Shown here piece after piece: positions 34,987-44,799 of a stretch of 64,000 nt of DNA. Position numbers and translations under genes: made by a program. Below the pieces are notes generated by a model. The model was not told the DNA's origin and searched no databases. It saw nothing but the letters and a program-made list of their open reading frames with translations. Location: assembly GCF_009733845.1 (NCBI RefSeq), contig NZ_WNXZ01000003.1, forward strand, positions 248,001 to 312,000, read 5' to 3'. Every line of letters begins with the position of its first letter. The first letter of the stretch is position 1. This stretch comes from Pseudactinotalea terrae. GTDB lineage: Bacteria > Actinomycetota > Actinomycetes > Actinomycetales > Beutenbergiaceae.

Positions 34987-35931
34987 GTGCCTCGGAGGCG
35001 TCGGGTCCGGGCAGCATTGCCCACCCGGCAACCATCGGGCACGATAGGGCGCATCGAACAGCGACCAGAGGTACCGGCGAAGAGCCGGGGCGACGGCGAG
35101 CCCATCGCGGCTGAGCAGCAGCCCGCCACGTCACCTGTGGCGGCGCGGTGGAGCGTGAAGCTCGTCCCCGCAGCCATGCTGTCGATCTCGGCGTTCTTCC
35201 TGTTCGCGCTGCCGATCTGGTACATCGCCTACCCGCTGCTGGTCGGGGCGCTGGTGACGGCCTTCGTCGTCGATCGGGGCCTCGCCAAGGACCTGTTCCT
35301 CATCGGGGTGGGCGTCGGCATCGTCTCCTGGACCTCGGTCGAGGCTGACGTCGGCTGGCCATCCTTCATCCGGATCGGCGCCACCCTCGTGCTGGCGGTG
35401 TCGGTGCCGTTGCTGATCGACCGCTTCGTCTTCAAGCGCAAGGCGTACGGGTTTCCCTGGCGGAGTCGGGAGAAGAAGACCCGCGGTGAGATCGCCTACC
35501 TGTTCGCCGTGCCGTTCCTCGGCTGGGCGCTGCTGCCCTTCTACTTCATCCGGTCAGGTGCGTACCTGAACTGGCCGAACATCACCGACACATCGGAGCT
35601 GGTGCGCTTCTTCATCGGCGTCAACGCGGTCGGCACCTGGGACGAGCTCTTCTTTGTCTGCACGTGCTTCGCACTGCTCCGGCGACACTTTCCGGTCTGG
35701 CAGGCCAACGTGCTCCAGGCGACGATCTTCGTCTCGTTCCTCTGGGAGCTGGGGTACCGGGAGTGGGCCCCTCTGTTCACCATCCCCTTCGCGCTGCTGC
35801 AGGGGTACCTGTTCTCCAAGACCCGCTCGCTCGGGTACGTGCTGATCGTGCACCTGCTCTTCGACGCGATCGTCTTCCTTGCGATCGTGCACGCCCACAA
35901 CCGCGACTGGTGGCCGATCTTCGTGTACTGA
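34987..35931 (+). CDS. CPBP-like intramembrane protease-family protein
   Basis: Up to 314 residues from the GTG at 34987. The true start is uncertain, because the first roughly 45 residues are low-complexity and lack a clear ribosome site. Seven or eight hydrophobic helices are present. The C-terminal part has the CPBP layout: TWDELFFVCTCFALLRRH (about residues 218-235), FALLQGYLFSKTRSLGYV and HLLFDAIVF. However, the usual EExxxR motif appears as DELFF, so only one acidic residue is available and catalysis may be lost. CPBP proteins act in peptide maturation or immunity. The role here is unknown. Confidence 0.7.
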   Translation: MPRRRRVRAALPTRQPSGTIGRIEQRPEVPAKSRGDGEPIAAEQQPATSPVAARWSVKLVPAAMLSISAFFLFALPIWYIAYPLLVGALVTAFVVDRGLAKDLFLIGVGVGIVSWTSVEADVGWPSFIRIGATLVLAVSVPLLIDRFVFKRKAYGFPWRSREKKTRGEIAYLFAVPFLGWALLPFYFIRSGAYLNWPNITDTSELVRFFIGVNAVGTWDELFFVCTCFALLRRHFPVWQANVLQATIFVSFLWELGYREWAPLFTIPFALLQGYLFSKTRSLGYVLIVHLLFDAIVFLAIVHAHNRDWWPIFVY

Positions 35932-35983
35932 CGCCGGGGATGTCGGAGCAGCACCGAGTGCTTGCGCAAGAACTGTCGGGCGC

Positions 35984-36961
35984 ATGATCGCCGTCCAGCT
36001 CCATACTCGAACTGTGAACGAGCCAGGCCGTGACCGCATCCGTGAGCTGCTCGACGCCGTTCTCGCCGGCGACGGTGGCGACCGGCTCCAGGACCTGGCG
36101 GCCACGGCCTACGCCTCACCGTTCCACTTCAGCCGGCAGGTGAGCCGGGCGGCGGGGGAGCCGCCGGTGGCGATGCGGCGGCGGGTGATGCTCGAGCGTG
36201 CCGCGTGGCGGATCCAGCGTGGCGGGTCGGTCACCGACGCCGCCTTCGAGGCCGGGTACGACTCCGTCGACGGGTTCTCGCGAGCCTTCTCGCGCGGCTT
36301 CGGCTGCGCGCCGAGCGCGATGCCCGCACGCGGTGAGCGCGGGCACTGGCTGCCGGCGCCCAACGGCATCCACTTCCACTCGCCGACCGTGCTGTACGTC
36401 GACGCCGGCGGAGTGCACGAGCAGCCGGCCGGTGAGGTGGTGGCGCTCATGGTGCGGCACGACCTCGACGACACCGACGCTCTGCTCGGCGCCGCCGGGT
36501 CGCTGAGCGAGGAGGAGTACCGCCGCGAGCGGATGCCGGGTCACCAGGTGCTGACCTGGTCGGGCGCCGAGACCTCGCTCGCCCACGTGCTGCGACACCT
36601 CGCGCTCGACAAGCTCCCGTGGCTCGCGAGCATCGAGGGTGCGGACGAGCCGGATCTGGGTGGGCCGGACGATGCCACCACACTGCGGGCCCGGCACGCC
36701 GACATCGCCGCGCGGTGGCTGGCGATGACACGCGACGTCGAGCGCCGCAGCGCCTGGAACGACCGCGTCATCGATGCGATCTGCGACCCTCCCGAGTCGT
36801 TCCTGCTCTCCCAGATCGTCGCGCACGCGCTGACGTTTGCGGCGCACCGCCGTCAGCTCGCCCGGTGGATGCTGCAGCAGGCCGGCGCCGACCTGACCGA
36901 CCCAGTCTTGGACCCCGACCCGATCAACTGGCACCGCCGTGCCGGAGGAGGACCCACGTGA
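35984..36961 (+). CDS. AraC-type regulator with C-terminal DinB-like domain
   Basis: 325 residues (a GTG ten codons downstream is an alternative start). The DNA-binding part sits at the N-terminus, about residues 20-110, with two helix-turn-helix units: LAATAYASPFHFSRQVSRAAG and SVTDAAFEAGYDSVDGFSRAFSRGFG. The C-terminal half (about 170-320) is a helical DinB/DUF664-like domain with HVLRHLALDKLPWL and IVAHALTFAAHRRQLARW, the latter holding the two His expected to bind metal. This fusion is known in actinobacteria. The stop overlaps the reductase start (GTGA). Confidence 0.85.
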   Translation: MIAVQLHTRTVNEPGRDRIRELLDAVLAGDGGDRLQDLAATAYASPFHFSRQVSRAAGEPPVAMRRRVMLERAAWRIQRGGSVTDAAFEAGYDSVDGFSRAFSRGFGCAPSAMPARGERGHWLPAPNGIHFHSPTVLYVDAGGVHEQPAGEVVALMVRHDLDDTDALLGAAGSLSEEEYRRERMPGHQVLTWSGAETSLAHVLRHLALDKLPWLASIEGADEPDLGGPDDATTLRARHADIAARWLAMTRDVERRSAWNDRVIDAICDPPESFLLSQIVAHALTFAAHRRQLARWMLQQAGADLTDPVLDPDPINWHRRAGGGPT

Positions 36962-37497
36962 CCCGCTACCGCTACAACACCGCCACCACGCTCGACGGCT
37001 TTCTCGCCGACGACACCGACTCCCTCGACTGGCTGCTCAAGCAGGACTTCGACGAGAACGGACCCGGGAATTTCGGCGCGTTCATGGCCGGCGTCGGCGC
37101 CCAGGTGATGGGCGCCACCACCTACGAGTGGATCCTCGACCACGAGAAGGGCGCCTGGACCTACACGGCTCCCACGTTCGTCTTCACCCATCGCGACCTG
37201 CAGCCGGTGGCTGAGAACATCACCATGGTCTCCGGCGAGCCGGCCGACCACCGCCAGGCGATCGAGGCCGCTGCGGGTGAGAAGGACGTGTGGATGGTCG
37301 GCGGCGGTGACCTCGCCGCGGCGTTCCAGGCAGCAGGCATGCTCGACGAGGTGATCGTCTCGATCGCGCCCGTCACGCTCGGATCCGGCCGACCGCTGCT
37401 CAGCGCCCCGCTGGACCTGCGGCTGGAGGAGTGCGACCGAAACGGCGAGTTCCTCGTGGCGAGGTACGCCGTCGTGGGTCCGCTGGGCAGTCGATGA
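36958..37497 (+). CDS. Dihydrofolate reductase / RibD C-terminal-like reductase
   Basis: 179 residues from a GTG with GGAGGAGG upstream, overlapping the AraC-DinB gene. It belongs to the RibD_C family: TTLDGFLADDTDSLDWL, VMGATTYEWIL, DVWMVGGGDLAAAF and PVTLGSGRPL, the positions used for NADPH and substrate binding. Members of this group are small NADPH reductases of mostly unknown substrates. The pair of AraC-DinB regulator plus RibD_C reductase is a recurring arrangement. Confidence 0.87.
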   Translation: MTRYRYNTATTLDGFLADDTDSLDWLLKQDFDENGPGNFGAFMAGVGAQVMGATTYEWILDHEKGAWTYTAPTFVFTHRDLQPVAENITMVSGEPADHRQAIEAAAGEKDVWMVGGGDLAAAFQAAGMLDEVIVSIAPVTLGSGRPLLSAPLDLRLEECDRNGEFLVARYAVVGPLGSR

Positions 37498-37991
37498 CGA
37501 CGGATCTCTCACCTCGGTGCGGCCGCTCTGGTGGGGCTGGTGGCTGGGCGTCCATGCGGGGCGGTGTGATGGACGCGGAGTGACCTGTCGGGTGAGGGGT
37601 GGTGGCTGGGCGTCCACGCGCCGTGCTGCCGTGGACGCTGAATGACCTGACGCCCGCCCGGCGATCTGACCGGGCATTCATCCTGTTCGGCCGATCTCAC
37701 ATCTCCGGGTCCCCGGACGTCTACAGCGTGTGTCACCGCATCGGTGACCTCTGCTCCGCAGACCGCTGTGAAAGGACGTTCGCCCATGCCTCAGCGCCGC
37801 CGGCTCCCGCGACGAGGACTCTGGGATCGAGTGCGACGCGCTCGGCGCCCTGCACCCCTGCGTGAGGTGCTCTGCGCGTTCCCGCGCGTCTTCTCATGAG
37901 GTGGTGGCTCAGCCACGGCGTGCGGGTCTCGCGTGTCGGCGCCCCCGGTTGTCGGTCCACCCACCTAGCCTGAGCGCGGGAGGTAACGTCG
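37498..37991. other. 494-bp non-coding stretch with repeats
   Basis: I see no convincing gene between the reductase and the acyltransferase. The reading frames here have no ribosome sites and low-complexity translations. The left half holds two copies of a hairpin repeat (listed separately). The right part contains a spaced AT-richer segment near 37690-37760 and the promoter region of the acyltransferase gene. Confidence 0.6.
37539..37649. repeat. Two copies of a 49-bp hairpin repeat
   Basis: Copies at 37539-37587 and 37601-37649 begin GGTGGCTGGGCGTCCA and end with TGACCTG. Each contains GCGTCCA...TGGACGC, a 7-bp stem, with 13-14 bases between. The centres differ between copies while the stems are kept, which suggests selection on the hairpin rather than a recent duplication only. 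Confidence 0.75.
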
Positions 37992-39968
37992 GTGGCCGTG
38001 GTGACCGAAGTGCAGGGAGCCGTCCGCGAGCCTGCGCGCCCACGCACCGCACCACGCCGCCACGGTCGCCGGTTCCCGAGCGGCACCGCCTCCGCGAAGC
38101 GCGGTCGCATCCTGGGGCTCGACGGGCTCCGCGCCCTCGCGGTGCTCGGTGTGCTGATCTTCCACCTGCGACCCTCGACCCTGCCCGGCGGCTATCTCGG
38201 CGTCGACATCTTCTTCGTGCTCTCCGGTTTCCTCATCACCACCCTGCTCGTCCGCGAGGTGAACGAGCACGGCCGCATCGATCTCAAGGGCTTCTGGACC
38301 CGGCGCGCTCGCAGGCTGCTGCCCGCGCTGGTGCTGGTGGTCGTGGTCTCGACCGTGATCGGGCTCGCGGTCGGCGACGACCTGCTGGTCGACATCCGGC
38401 GTCAGGTGCTCGGCGCCCTCACGTTCTCCAACAACTGGCTCGAGATCGGCGCCGGGTCCTCCTACTTCACCCACACGGCGCCGCAGCTGTTCGTCAACTT
38501 CTGGTCGCTCGCCGTCGAGGAGCAGTTCTACCTCGTCTGGCCGGTCCTGCTCGCCGTGATCCTGGCGGTCACCCGCACGGCGAAGCAGCGGATCGGCCTG
38601 GTGCTGGGCCTGGCAGGCATCTCCGCGACCCTGATGGCCCTGCTCGCGGTCGGCGGCGTCACCCGCGTCTACTACGGCACCGACACCCACGCCTTCGGCC
38701 TGATGATCGGGGCTGCCCTCGCCCTCGCGCTGTCGAACCCCGAGACCGACCTGCGCCGATTCGCCGCGTGGGCACGGCTCAGGATCCCGCTTGCGATCGG
38801 GGCAGGCGTCGGTCTTCTCGCCCTTCTCCTCACGCTCGACGGCGAAGGTGCCTTCGCGTACCGCGGCGGCATCCTGCTCGCTGCCATCCTCACGGCCACG
38901 CTCGTGGCCAGCCTCGCCACTGCGCCGGGCGCGCACGACGGGCTGATCCGGGCGTTCTCCGCCCGACCGATGGTCTGGCTCGGCGAGCGCTCCTACGGGA
39001 TCTACCTGTGGCACTGGCCCGTGCTGCTCATCGTCACCGCGGTGCTTCCCAGCGCTCTCCCCGACTCCCCGACGAGCTGGCTGGTGCGAGCGCTGGCCCT
39101 CGTGCTCACCCTGGCGGCGTCAGCCGCCTCCTACCGCTGGCTCGAGCAGCCGGTCCGCAAGCACGGCTTCCGGCAGAGCGTCCGACAGGCGCGCGTCGCA
39201 CTTCTCGGAGCAGCGCCGCTGCGGCCTCGCATCCTTGCCGGTGCCGCCGCTGTGCTCGTGGTGGTCTTCGGCCTCGCGCTCGCCGTCGCTCCCGACAAGT
39301 CCCAGGTCGAGATCCAGCTGGAGCAGGCGGCCCAGGCTCTGGAGAACGAGTCGGCCGCCGTCAACCCGCCCACCGAGCCAGGCGAGGGCGCGGCCACGGG
39401 CGAGGCTGCGCCGTCGGGCGAGGCTGCGCCGTCGGGCGAGGTCGTCCAGGAGGCGACAGAGCAACCGAGCGGAGCCACCGTGCCCGCGGGAGAGGAGATC
39501 ACCGCGTTCGGTGACTCGATGCTCTACGTGGCCTCACCCGCGCTCAAGGCCGATTTCCCCGGCATCGCGATCGATGCGAAGTCGAACCGGCAGTGGCCCG
39601 ATATCGTCGCTGCGATCGAGACCGCGCTCGCTGCGGGCACGGTACGTGACGTCGTCATCATCGCCGCCGGCACCAACGCGGGCCTGCGGGACCCGGCCCC
39701 GCTGGAGCAGGCGCTCGAGCTCCTCGGCCCCGACCGGCGTGTGGTGCTGGTCACGATCTACCACTCCAGCAGCTGGATCGGCGAGAGCAACGAGAACATG
39801 GCCGCCGTGGCTGCGAACCACCCGAACGTGGTCGTGGCCGACTGGTACGGGACCATCACGCAGAACCTGGATCAGCTGCAACCTGACGGGGTTCACCCGG
39901 ACATGGACGGCATGTACCTGTTCTCGGACGTGGTCACCGCGGCGCTCGCGAAGCTGCCTGCGCAGTAG
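37992..39968 (+). CDS. OatA-like membrane acyltransferase with SGNH domain
   Basis: 658 residues. The N-terminal acyltransferase-3 domain (about 40-385) has ten or eleven helices with LDGLRALAVLGVLIFHL, GVDIFFVLSGFLIT and FWSLAVEEQFYLVWP. After a final helix (LAGAAAVLVVVFGLALAVA) comes a linker with GEAAPSGEAAPSGE repeats (about 460-495) and an extracellular SGNH hydrolase-type domain. That domain has AFGDSML (nucleophile Ser), GTNAG, and DGVHPD holding the Asp-x-x-His pair. The family transfers acetyl groups to peptidoglycan or cell-surface glycans. It starts at GTG 37992, and GTG 38001 is an alternative. Confidence 0.92.
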   Translation: MAVVTEVQGAVREPARPRTAPRRHGRRFPSGTASAKRGRILGLDGLRALAVLGVLIFHLRPSTLPGGYLGVDIFFVLSGFLITTLLVREVNEHGRIDLKGFWTRRARRLLPALVLVVVVSTVIGLAVGDDLLVDIRRQVLGALTFSNNWLEIGAGSSYFTHTAPQLFVNFWSLAVEEQFYLVWPVLLAVILAVTRTAKQRIGLVLGLAGISATLMALLAVGGVTRVYYGTDTHAFGLMIGAALALALSNPETDLRRFAAWARLRIPLAIGAGVGLLALLLTLDGEGAFAYRGGILLAAILTATLVASLATAPGAHDGLIRAFSARPMVWLGERSYGIYLWHWPVLLIVTAVLPSALPDSPTSWLVRALALVLTLAASAASYRWLEQPVRKHGFRQSVRQARVALLGAAPLRPRILAGAAAVLVVVFGLALAVAPDKSQVEIQLEQAAQALENESAAVNPPTEPGEGAATGEAAPSGEAAPSGEVVQEATEQPSGATVPAGEEITAFGDSMLYVASPALKADFPGIAIDAKSNRQWPDIVAAIETALAAGTVRDVVIIAAGTNAGLRDPAPLEQALELLGPDRRVVLVTIYHSSSWIGESNENMAAVAANHPNVVVADWYGTITQNLDQLQPDGVHPDMDGMYLFSDVVTAALAKLPAQ

Positions 39969-40071
39969 CAGCACGGGCACGATCGGCGCGTTCGCGACGT
40001 CACGAAGCGGTCACCGCTGCGCGGTAGGGTCGGGCTGACTTTTGCGGCGCTGATGACGGAGGGCAAGACCC

Positions 40072-41250
40072 GTGGATCTGTTCGAGTACCAGGCGCGCGA
40101 CATGTTCGAGAAGCACGGTGTACCCGTGCTGCGGGGCATCGTCGCCACCACCGTGGAAGAGGCAGCGGAGGCTGCCGAAGCCCTGCTGCCGCCCGATGGT
40201 GGCGTCGTCGTCGTCAAGGCTCAGGTCAAGACCGGTGGCCGTGGCAAGGCGGGCGGTGTCAAGATCGCCAGGTCCGTCGAGGAGGCCGCTGAGGTCGCTC
40301 GAGCCATCCTGGGTATGGACATCAAGGGCCACACCGTGCAGCGCGTGATGATCGCCGAGGGCGCCGACATCGCGGAGGAGTACTACTTCTCGGTGCTGCT
40401 GGACCGGGCGAACCGCAACTACCTGGCCATGTGCTCGGTCGAGGGCGGGGTGGAGATCGAGCAGCTCGCCGTCGAGCGCCCCGAGGCGCTGGCCAAGGTC
40501 GCCATCGACCCGATCGTGGGAATCGACGAGGCCAAGGCGCGCGAGATCGTCGAGACCGCCGGCTTCGCGGCCGAGCTCCAGGAGCCTGTCGCGAAGGTCA
40601 TCCGCACCCTGTGGACCGTGTTCACCGCCGAGGACGCCACGCTGGTCGAGGTGAACCCGCTGGTGCGCACCGGTGCCGGTGACATCGTGGCGCTCGATGG
40701 CAAGGTCACGCTCGATGACAACGCCTCCGAGGTCCGCCACCCCGACCACGAGGCGCTCGAGGACAAGGCCGCCACCGACCCGCTCGAGGCGAAGGCCAAG
40801 GCCAACGGGCTCAACTACGTCAAGCTCGACGGCGAGGTCGGCATCATCGGCAACGGCGCCGGCCTCGTGATGAGCACCCTCGACGTCGTGGCCGGGGCAG
40901 GCAAGAAGCACGGCGGCGTCAAGCCCGCCAACTTCCTCGACATCGGCGGCGGCGCCAACGCGCAGGTGATGGCCAACGGCCTCGACGTGATCCTGCACGA
41001 CCCGCAGGTCAAGAGCGTGTTCGTCAACGTCTTCGGCGGCATCACCGCCTGCGACGAGGTCGCCAACGGCATCGTCGGAGCCCTCAACATCCTCGGTGAC
41101 GAGGCCACCAAGCCGCTGGTCGTGCGCCTCGACGGCAACAACGTGGACCTGGGCCGGGCGATCCTGGCCGAGGCTAACCACCCGCTCGTCACCCTCGCAG
41201 AGACCATGGACGGCGGCGCCGACAAGGCTGCCGAGCTGGCCAACGCCTGA
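40072..41250 (+). CDS. sucC: Succinyl-CoA synthetase beta subunit
   Basis: 392 residues from GTG 40072, with GGAGGG upstream. The ATP-grasp domain starts [19 protein letters not shown] and holds [19 protein letters not shown]. The C-terminal CoA-ligase part has [23 protein letters not shown] and [14 protein letters not shown]. It forms the TCA-cycle enzyme that makes ATP (or GTP) from succinyl-CoA together with sucD, whose start lies 20 bp downstream. Confidence 0.97.
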   Translation: MDLFEYQARDMFEKHGVPVLRGIVATTVEEAAEAAEALLPPDGGVVVVKAQVKTGGRGKAGGVKIARSVEEAAEVARAILGMDIKGHTVQRVMIAEGADIAEEYYFSVLLDRANRNYLAMCSVEGGVEIEQLAVERPEALAKVAIDPIVGIDEAKAREIVETAGFAAELQEPVAKVIRTLWTVFTAEDATLVEVNPLVRTGAGDIVALDGKVTLDDNASEVRHPDHEALEDKAATDPLEAKAKANGLNYVKLDGEVGIIGNGAGLVMSTLDVVAGAGKKHGGVKPANFLDIGGGANAQVMANGLDVILHDPQVKSVFVNVFGGITACDEVANGIVGALNILGDEATKPLVVRLDGNNVDLGRAILAEANHPLVTLAETMDGGADKAAELANA

Positions 41251-41270
41251 ACCCGGAGATAAGCACAGAC

Positions 41271-42164
41271 ATGTCGATCTACCTCAACAAGGACTCGAAG
41301 ATCATCGTCCAGGGCATCACGGGCGGGATGGGTGCCAAGCACACCGCCCTGATGCTCGACTCCGGCGCCCAGATCGTGGGTGGTGTGAACGCGCGCAAGG
41401 CGGGCACCACGGTCACGCACAAGGACCACGACGGGAACGACGTCACGCTGCCCGTGTACGGCACCGTCAAGGAGGCGATGGCCGAGACCGGCGCGAACGT
41501 GTCGGTGCTGTTCGTGCCGCCGGCCTTCACCAAGGACGCCGCCATCGAGGCGATCGACGCCGAGATGCCCCTGATGGTCGTCATCACCGAGGGCGTGCCG
41601 GTGCAGGACTCGGCCGAGGTGTTCGCCTACCTGCAGGGCAAGAAGACCCGCATGATCGGCCCCAACTGCCCCGGCATCATCACCCCGGGCGAGTCGCTCG
41701 CGGGCATCACGCCGCACACCATCACCGGCAAGGGCCCGATCGGGCTGGTCTCGAAGTCGGGCACGCTGACCTACCAGATGATGTACGAGCTGAAGGACCT
41801 CGGGTTCTCCACCGCCATCGGCATCGGCGGCGACCCAGTGATCGGCACCACGCACATCGACGCCCTCGAGGCGTTCGAGCAGGACCCCGAGACCGAGGTC
41901 ATCGTCATGATCGGTGAGATCGGTGGCGACGCCGAGGAGCGCGCCGCGGCGTACATCGCCGAGCACGTGACCAAGCCGGTCGTCGGCTACGTGGCGGGCT
42001 TCACCGCCCCCGAGGGCAAGACGATGGGCCACGCGGGCGCCATCGTGTCCGGCTCCGCCGGCACCGCCCAGGCGAAGAAGGAGGCGCTCGAGGCCGCGGG
42101 CGTCAAGGTCGGCCAGACGCCGAGCGAGACCGCCTCCCTGGTCCGCGAGATCCTCCACGGCTGA
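41271..42164 (+). CDS. sucD: Succinyl-CoA synthetase alpha subunit
   Basis: 297 residues. CoA-binding domain: [24 protein letters not shown]. Ligase domain with [10 protein letters not shown], the [11 protein letters not shown] loop and [13 protein letters not shown], whose His is the one phosphorylated in the family. It is the second gene of the sucCD operon. The stop is followed at 42196-42238 by a strong stem-loop. Confidence 0.97.
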   Translation: MSIYLNKDSKIIVQGITGGMGAKHTALMLDSGAQIVGGVNARKAGTTVTHKDHDGNDVTLPVYGTVKEAMAETGANVSVLFVPPAFTKDAAIEAIDAEMPLMVVITEGVPVQDSAEVFAYLQGKKTRMIGPNCPGIITPGESLAGITPHTITGKGPIGLVSKSGTLTYQMMYELKDLGFSTAIGIGGDPVIGTTHIDALEAFEQDPETEVIVMIGEIGGDAEERAAAYIAEHVTKPVVGYVAGFTAPEGKTMGHAGAIVSGSAGTAQAKKEALEAAGVKVGQTPSETASLVREILHG

Positions 42165-42195
42165 CGCCACAGCCCAGCTTTCGATCGATCCGAGG

Positions 42196-42238
42196 GTGGA
42201 GGCCGCCCGGCCCGCGCGGCGGACCGGACGACCTCCAC
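42196..42238 (+). terminator. Stem-loop after sucCD
   Basis: GTGGAGGCCGCCCGG pairs with CCGGACGACCTCCAC (two mismatches) across a 13-base loop, 31 bp beyond the sucD stop. It lies before the DUF6350 gene. Confidence 0.65.
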
Positions 42239-42305
42239 ACCGGTGAGCACCAAGGGCTGGGCACGTCGGTGTGTCGGCAGGCGGATCCGCCGCTGAACGC
42301 CGACG

Positions 42306-43556
42306 ATGGGGGAGATGTCCACCACGCTGCCGCCGAGGATCCCGCCGCGCGTCGTCGAGCACGACGACCCCCGGGAGCCCAGGCGCGTCCACTGGCGTCC
42401 GCCGGCGCAGACCCTGCGGGGTGCGCTCGCCGGGGCTGAGGCAGCGATCGGGTCGTGGCTGGTGGTCGCGGTCGTCGCGATCGCCGGGTACGTGGCCACG
42501 GCTGCTGCTCCCGAGCTCGGCGCGGCCACCTGGGTGGATGCTGCGCGCGTGGGGTCGGCGATCTGGCTCCTCGGCCACGGCGGCGCGCTCGAGCTGACCG
42601 GTGTCTCGATCACCCTGGTGCCGCTCGGGGTCAGCCTGGTGGCGCTCGTGGGGATGGCGACCTCCTTGCGGCGCGTGCGGCCTGCCACCTGGTGGCCCGT
42701 CGGCGCGGCCGTGCTCTGCTACACCGTCCTCGCGGCCGGGTTCGCGGCGCTGGCCGCGACTCCGGGCTCCTGGCGCGGCGTGCTCGGCGCTCCCGTGCTC
42801 GCGGCGCTGGGGGCTCTCATCGCGATGCGCGGCCGCGTCCCGGCCGGCACGAGGACGGCGCTCGACCGGGTACCGATGCCCGTGCGGGTGGGCCTGGGGG
42901 CCGGTGCGGTCGGTGCTGCGCTGCTGCTCGCGCTCGGCCTGGCCACGGTGATCGCCGCTGTCGCCGCGGGATTCCCGCGCGTGATGGAGCTGCACGCCGC
43001 GCTCGTGCCCCACGGCGTCTCGAGCGTGATCATGGTCCTCGCCCAGCTCATGCTGCTGCCCACGCTCGTCCTCTGGGCGGTGGGCTTCCTGACGGGGCCG
43101 GGCTTCGCCGTCGGCGAGGGGACCTCGTTCTCGCCGGGCGGCATCGACGCCGGGCCCCTCCCGGTCGTGCCCGTGCTGGGTGCGCTGCCCGAGCCGGACA
43201 GCCTCGTGGGCTCGCTGGGCTTCATCGTGGTGCTCGGCGTGCTGGTCGGCGCCGTCGTGGGGCTCTGGGTGCGACGGCGCGCGGCCCCCCTCGCCCAGAC
43301 CGCGATCGCGGTGGCCGTCAGTGCCCTGACGGCGGCGCTCGCGATCGCGGCGCTGGTCACCCTCTCCTCGGGGTCGGTGGGACCGGGTCGGATGGCCGAG
43401 GTCGGACCGGATGCGATGGCCGTCGGTGTCGCGGTGGTCTGGCAGATCGCGCTCGGTGCGGCGGTCACGGCCCTGGCGGTTCACCCTGAGACCCGGGCCG
43501 TGCTCGGCCGCGTCGGCGGGGCCGTCGGCTCCTGGTGGGCGGGCGTCCGCTCCTAG
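42306..43556 (+). CDS. DUF6350 membrane protein
   Basis: 416 residues with about ten hydrophobic helices and a Pro/Arg-rich cytoplasmic N-terminus of about 45 residues. The LRGALAGAEAAIGSWLVVAVVAIAGYVA opening, DAARVGSAIWLLGHGG and TGPGFAVGEGTSFSPGG... (a characteristic luminal loop around residue 265-285) are those of the DUF6350 family, found between sucCD and purN in many actinobacteria, exactly as here. The function is unknown. ATG 42315 is an alternative start. Confidence 0.85.
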   Translation: MGEMSTTLPPRIPPRVVEHDDPREPRRVHWRPPAQTLRGALAGAEAAIGSWLVVAVVAIAGYVATAAAPELGAATWVDAARVGSAIWLLGHGGALELTGVSITLVPLGVSLVALVGMATSLRRVRPATWWPVGAAVLCYTVLAAGFAALAATPGSWRGVLGAPVLAALGALIAMRGRVPAGTRTALDRVPMPVRVGLGAGAVGAALLLALGLATVIAAVAAGFPRVMELHAALVPHGVSSVIMVLAQLMLLPTLVLWAVGFLTGPGFAVGEGTSFSPGGIDAGPLPVVPVLGALPEPDSLVGSLGFIVVLGVLVGAVVGLWVRRRAAPLAQTAIAVAVSALTAALAIAALVTLSSGSVGPGRMAEVGPDAMAVGVAVVWQIALGAAVTALAVHPETRAVLGRVGGAVGSWWAGVRS

Positions 43557-43559
43557 CCC

Positions 43560-44054
43560 CTAGCTCCGCGCCAGGTTCCTTGCCTCGTCCCACTCCTGGT
43601 CGCAGCGCTCCTGCGCGGTGATCGTGACCGCGCGCTCGCGGCACTCCTGGTACGCCACCTGCTCGTCCCAGTAGATGGTGAGCTGCGTCGTCGTCCCCAC
43701 CGTGGTCAGGCAGGTGAGCATCAGCCCGCCGATCAGCATCGGGGAGAGCATCCCGGGCCAGCGGAGCTTGCGGACCCTGCCCAGGGTGCGCACACCGAAC
43801 ACGAGCGTGCCGACCCCCACGAGCGGCGCCAGGAGCTGCCACGGCACGGGGAGGTTGCCCGCGAGCAGGGTGGCCATCATCATCAGCCCGAACAGCATCG
43901 TGCTGCCTGTCACCGAGCGGACCTGCTCGGGCGTCAGCTCGGGCGGCGGCTCCTGGGCACGCTGGGGCGGCCGCTTCTGCCACTGGCCCTGAGGCGGCTG
44001 CTGCCTGGGCGGACGGGGCTTCGTCGGGTCCGGCGGTGCGTACGGGTTGGTCAC
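43560..44054 (-). CDS. Uncharacterised membrane protein with proline-rich N-terminus
   Basis: 164 residues from GTG 44054 (MTNPYAPPDP...). A longer frame to 44096 would intrude on the purN promoter. A Pro/Gln-rich cytoplasmic segment of about 45 residues precedes four hydrophobic helices, the second and third separated by a basic loop (RTLGRVRKLRWPGM). The C-terminal extracellular or cytoplasmic tail (about 30 residues) has two cysteines that could form a disulfide (ECRERAVTITAQERC). No family is recognised. It is divergent from purN and ends just after the convergent DUF6350 gene. Confidence 0.75.
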   Translation of the reverse strand: MTNPYAPPDPTKPRPPRQQPPQGQWQKRPPQRAQEPPPELTPEQVRSVTGSTMLFGLMMMATLLAGNLPVPWQLLAPLVGVGTLVFGVRTLGRVRKLRWPGMLSPMLIGGLMLTCLTTVGTTTQLTIYWDEQVAYQECRERAVTITAQERCDQEWDEARNLARS

Positions 44055-44125
44055 GGCGCTCTGTCGTCGGCGGATGGTTGACGACGATTCTTCCACGCCG
44101 ACGGGCTCGTCTACGCTTGGCGTCC

Positions 44126-44737
44126 GTGTCCACCCCGACCCGCGTCGTCGTTCTCGTCTCCGGTGCCGGCAGCAACCTCGCAGCCCTGCTCGACGCCGCC
44201 CGCGACCCCGGCTACGGCGTCGAGATCGTCGCAGTCGGTGCGGACCGCGACTGCGGCGGGCTCGGCCTCGCCGACGAGGCGGGTGTGCCCTCCTTCGTGG
44301 AGCGCGTCAAGGACCACGACACCCGCGAGGCGTGGGATGCGGCGCTGACGGCGCAGGTCGCCTCGTACGCCCCCGACCTCGTGATCAGCGCGGGGTTCCT
44401 CAAGCTCGCGGGCGAGACGTTCCTCGGCGCCTTCGGCGGGCGGTACCTCAACACCCACAACGCGCTGCTGCCGGCGTTCCCCGGCATCCACGGCCCGCGC
44501 GACGCGCTCGCCTACGGGGTCAAGATCACGGGCGCCACCCTGTTCGTGGTCGACGCAGGGATCGACACGGGCGTGATCGTCGCCCAGGTCGCGGTGCCGG
44601 TCCTCGAGGGCGACGACGTCGACGCCCTCACCGAGCGCATCAAGGTCGCCGAGCGAGACCAGCTCGTCGAGTGGGTGGGCAAGCTCGCCCGTGAGGGGTT
44701 TCGTATCGACGGGCGGCAGGTTGTGCTCGGGGGCTGA
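44126..44737 (+). CDS. purN: Phosphoribosylglycinamide formyltransferase
   Basis: 203 residues from GTG 44126. It transfers formyl from 10-formyl-THF to GAR in purine synthesis. Visible motifs: [11 protein letters not shown] for phosphate binding, [15 protein letters not shown] with the catalytic Asn and His, and VVDAGIDTG with the catalytic Asp. In the sequence GATLFVVD, the His that often precedes this Asp strand in PurN (VHxVD) is Phe. The downstream purH riboswitch begins about 65 bp after the stop, so purN and purH may be partly separately controlled. Confidence 0.95.
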   Translation: MSTPTRVVVLVSGAGSNLAALLDAARDPGYGVEIVAVGADRDCGGLGLADEAGVPSFVERVKDHDTREAWDAALTAQVASYAPDLVISAGFLKLAGETFLGAFGGRYLNTHNALLPAFPGIHGPRDALAYGVKITGATLFVVDAGIDTGVIVAQVAVPVLEGDDVDALTERIKVAERDQLVEWVGKLAREGFRIDGRQVVLGG

Positions 44738-44799
44738 CAGCTCGCGCTGTGCGAGCAGGTCGGGACCAGCCGTCGCGTCTGGCGGGCGGTAGACTGCCC

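Noticed and set aside
37498-37991. Short frames in the gap before the acyltransferase
   Set aside because: They contain the hairpin repeats, lack start signals and look like random G+C-rich translation.
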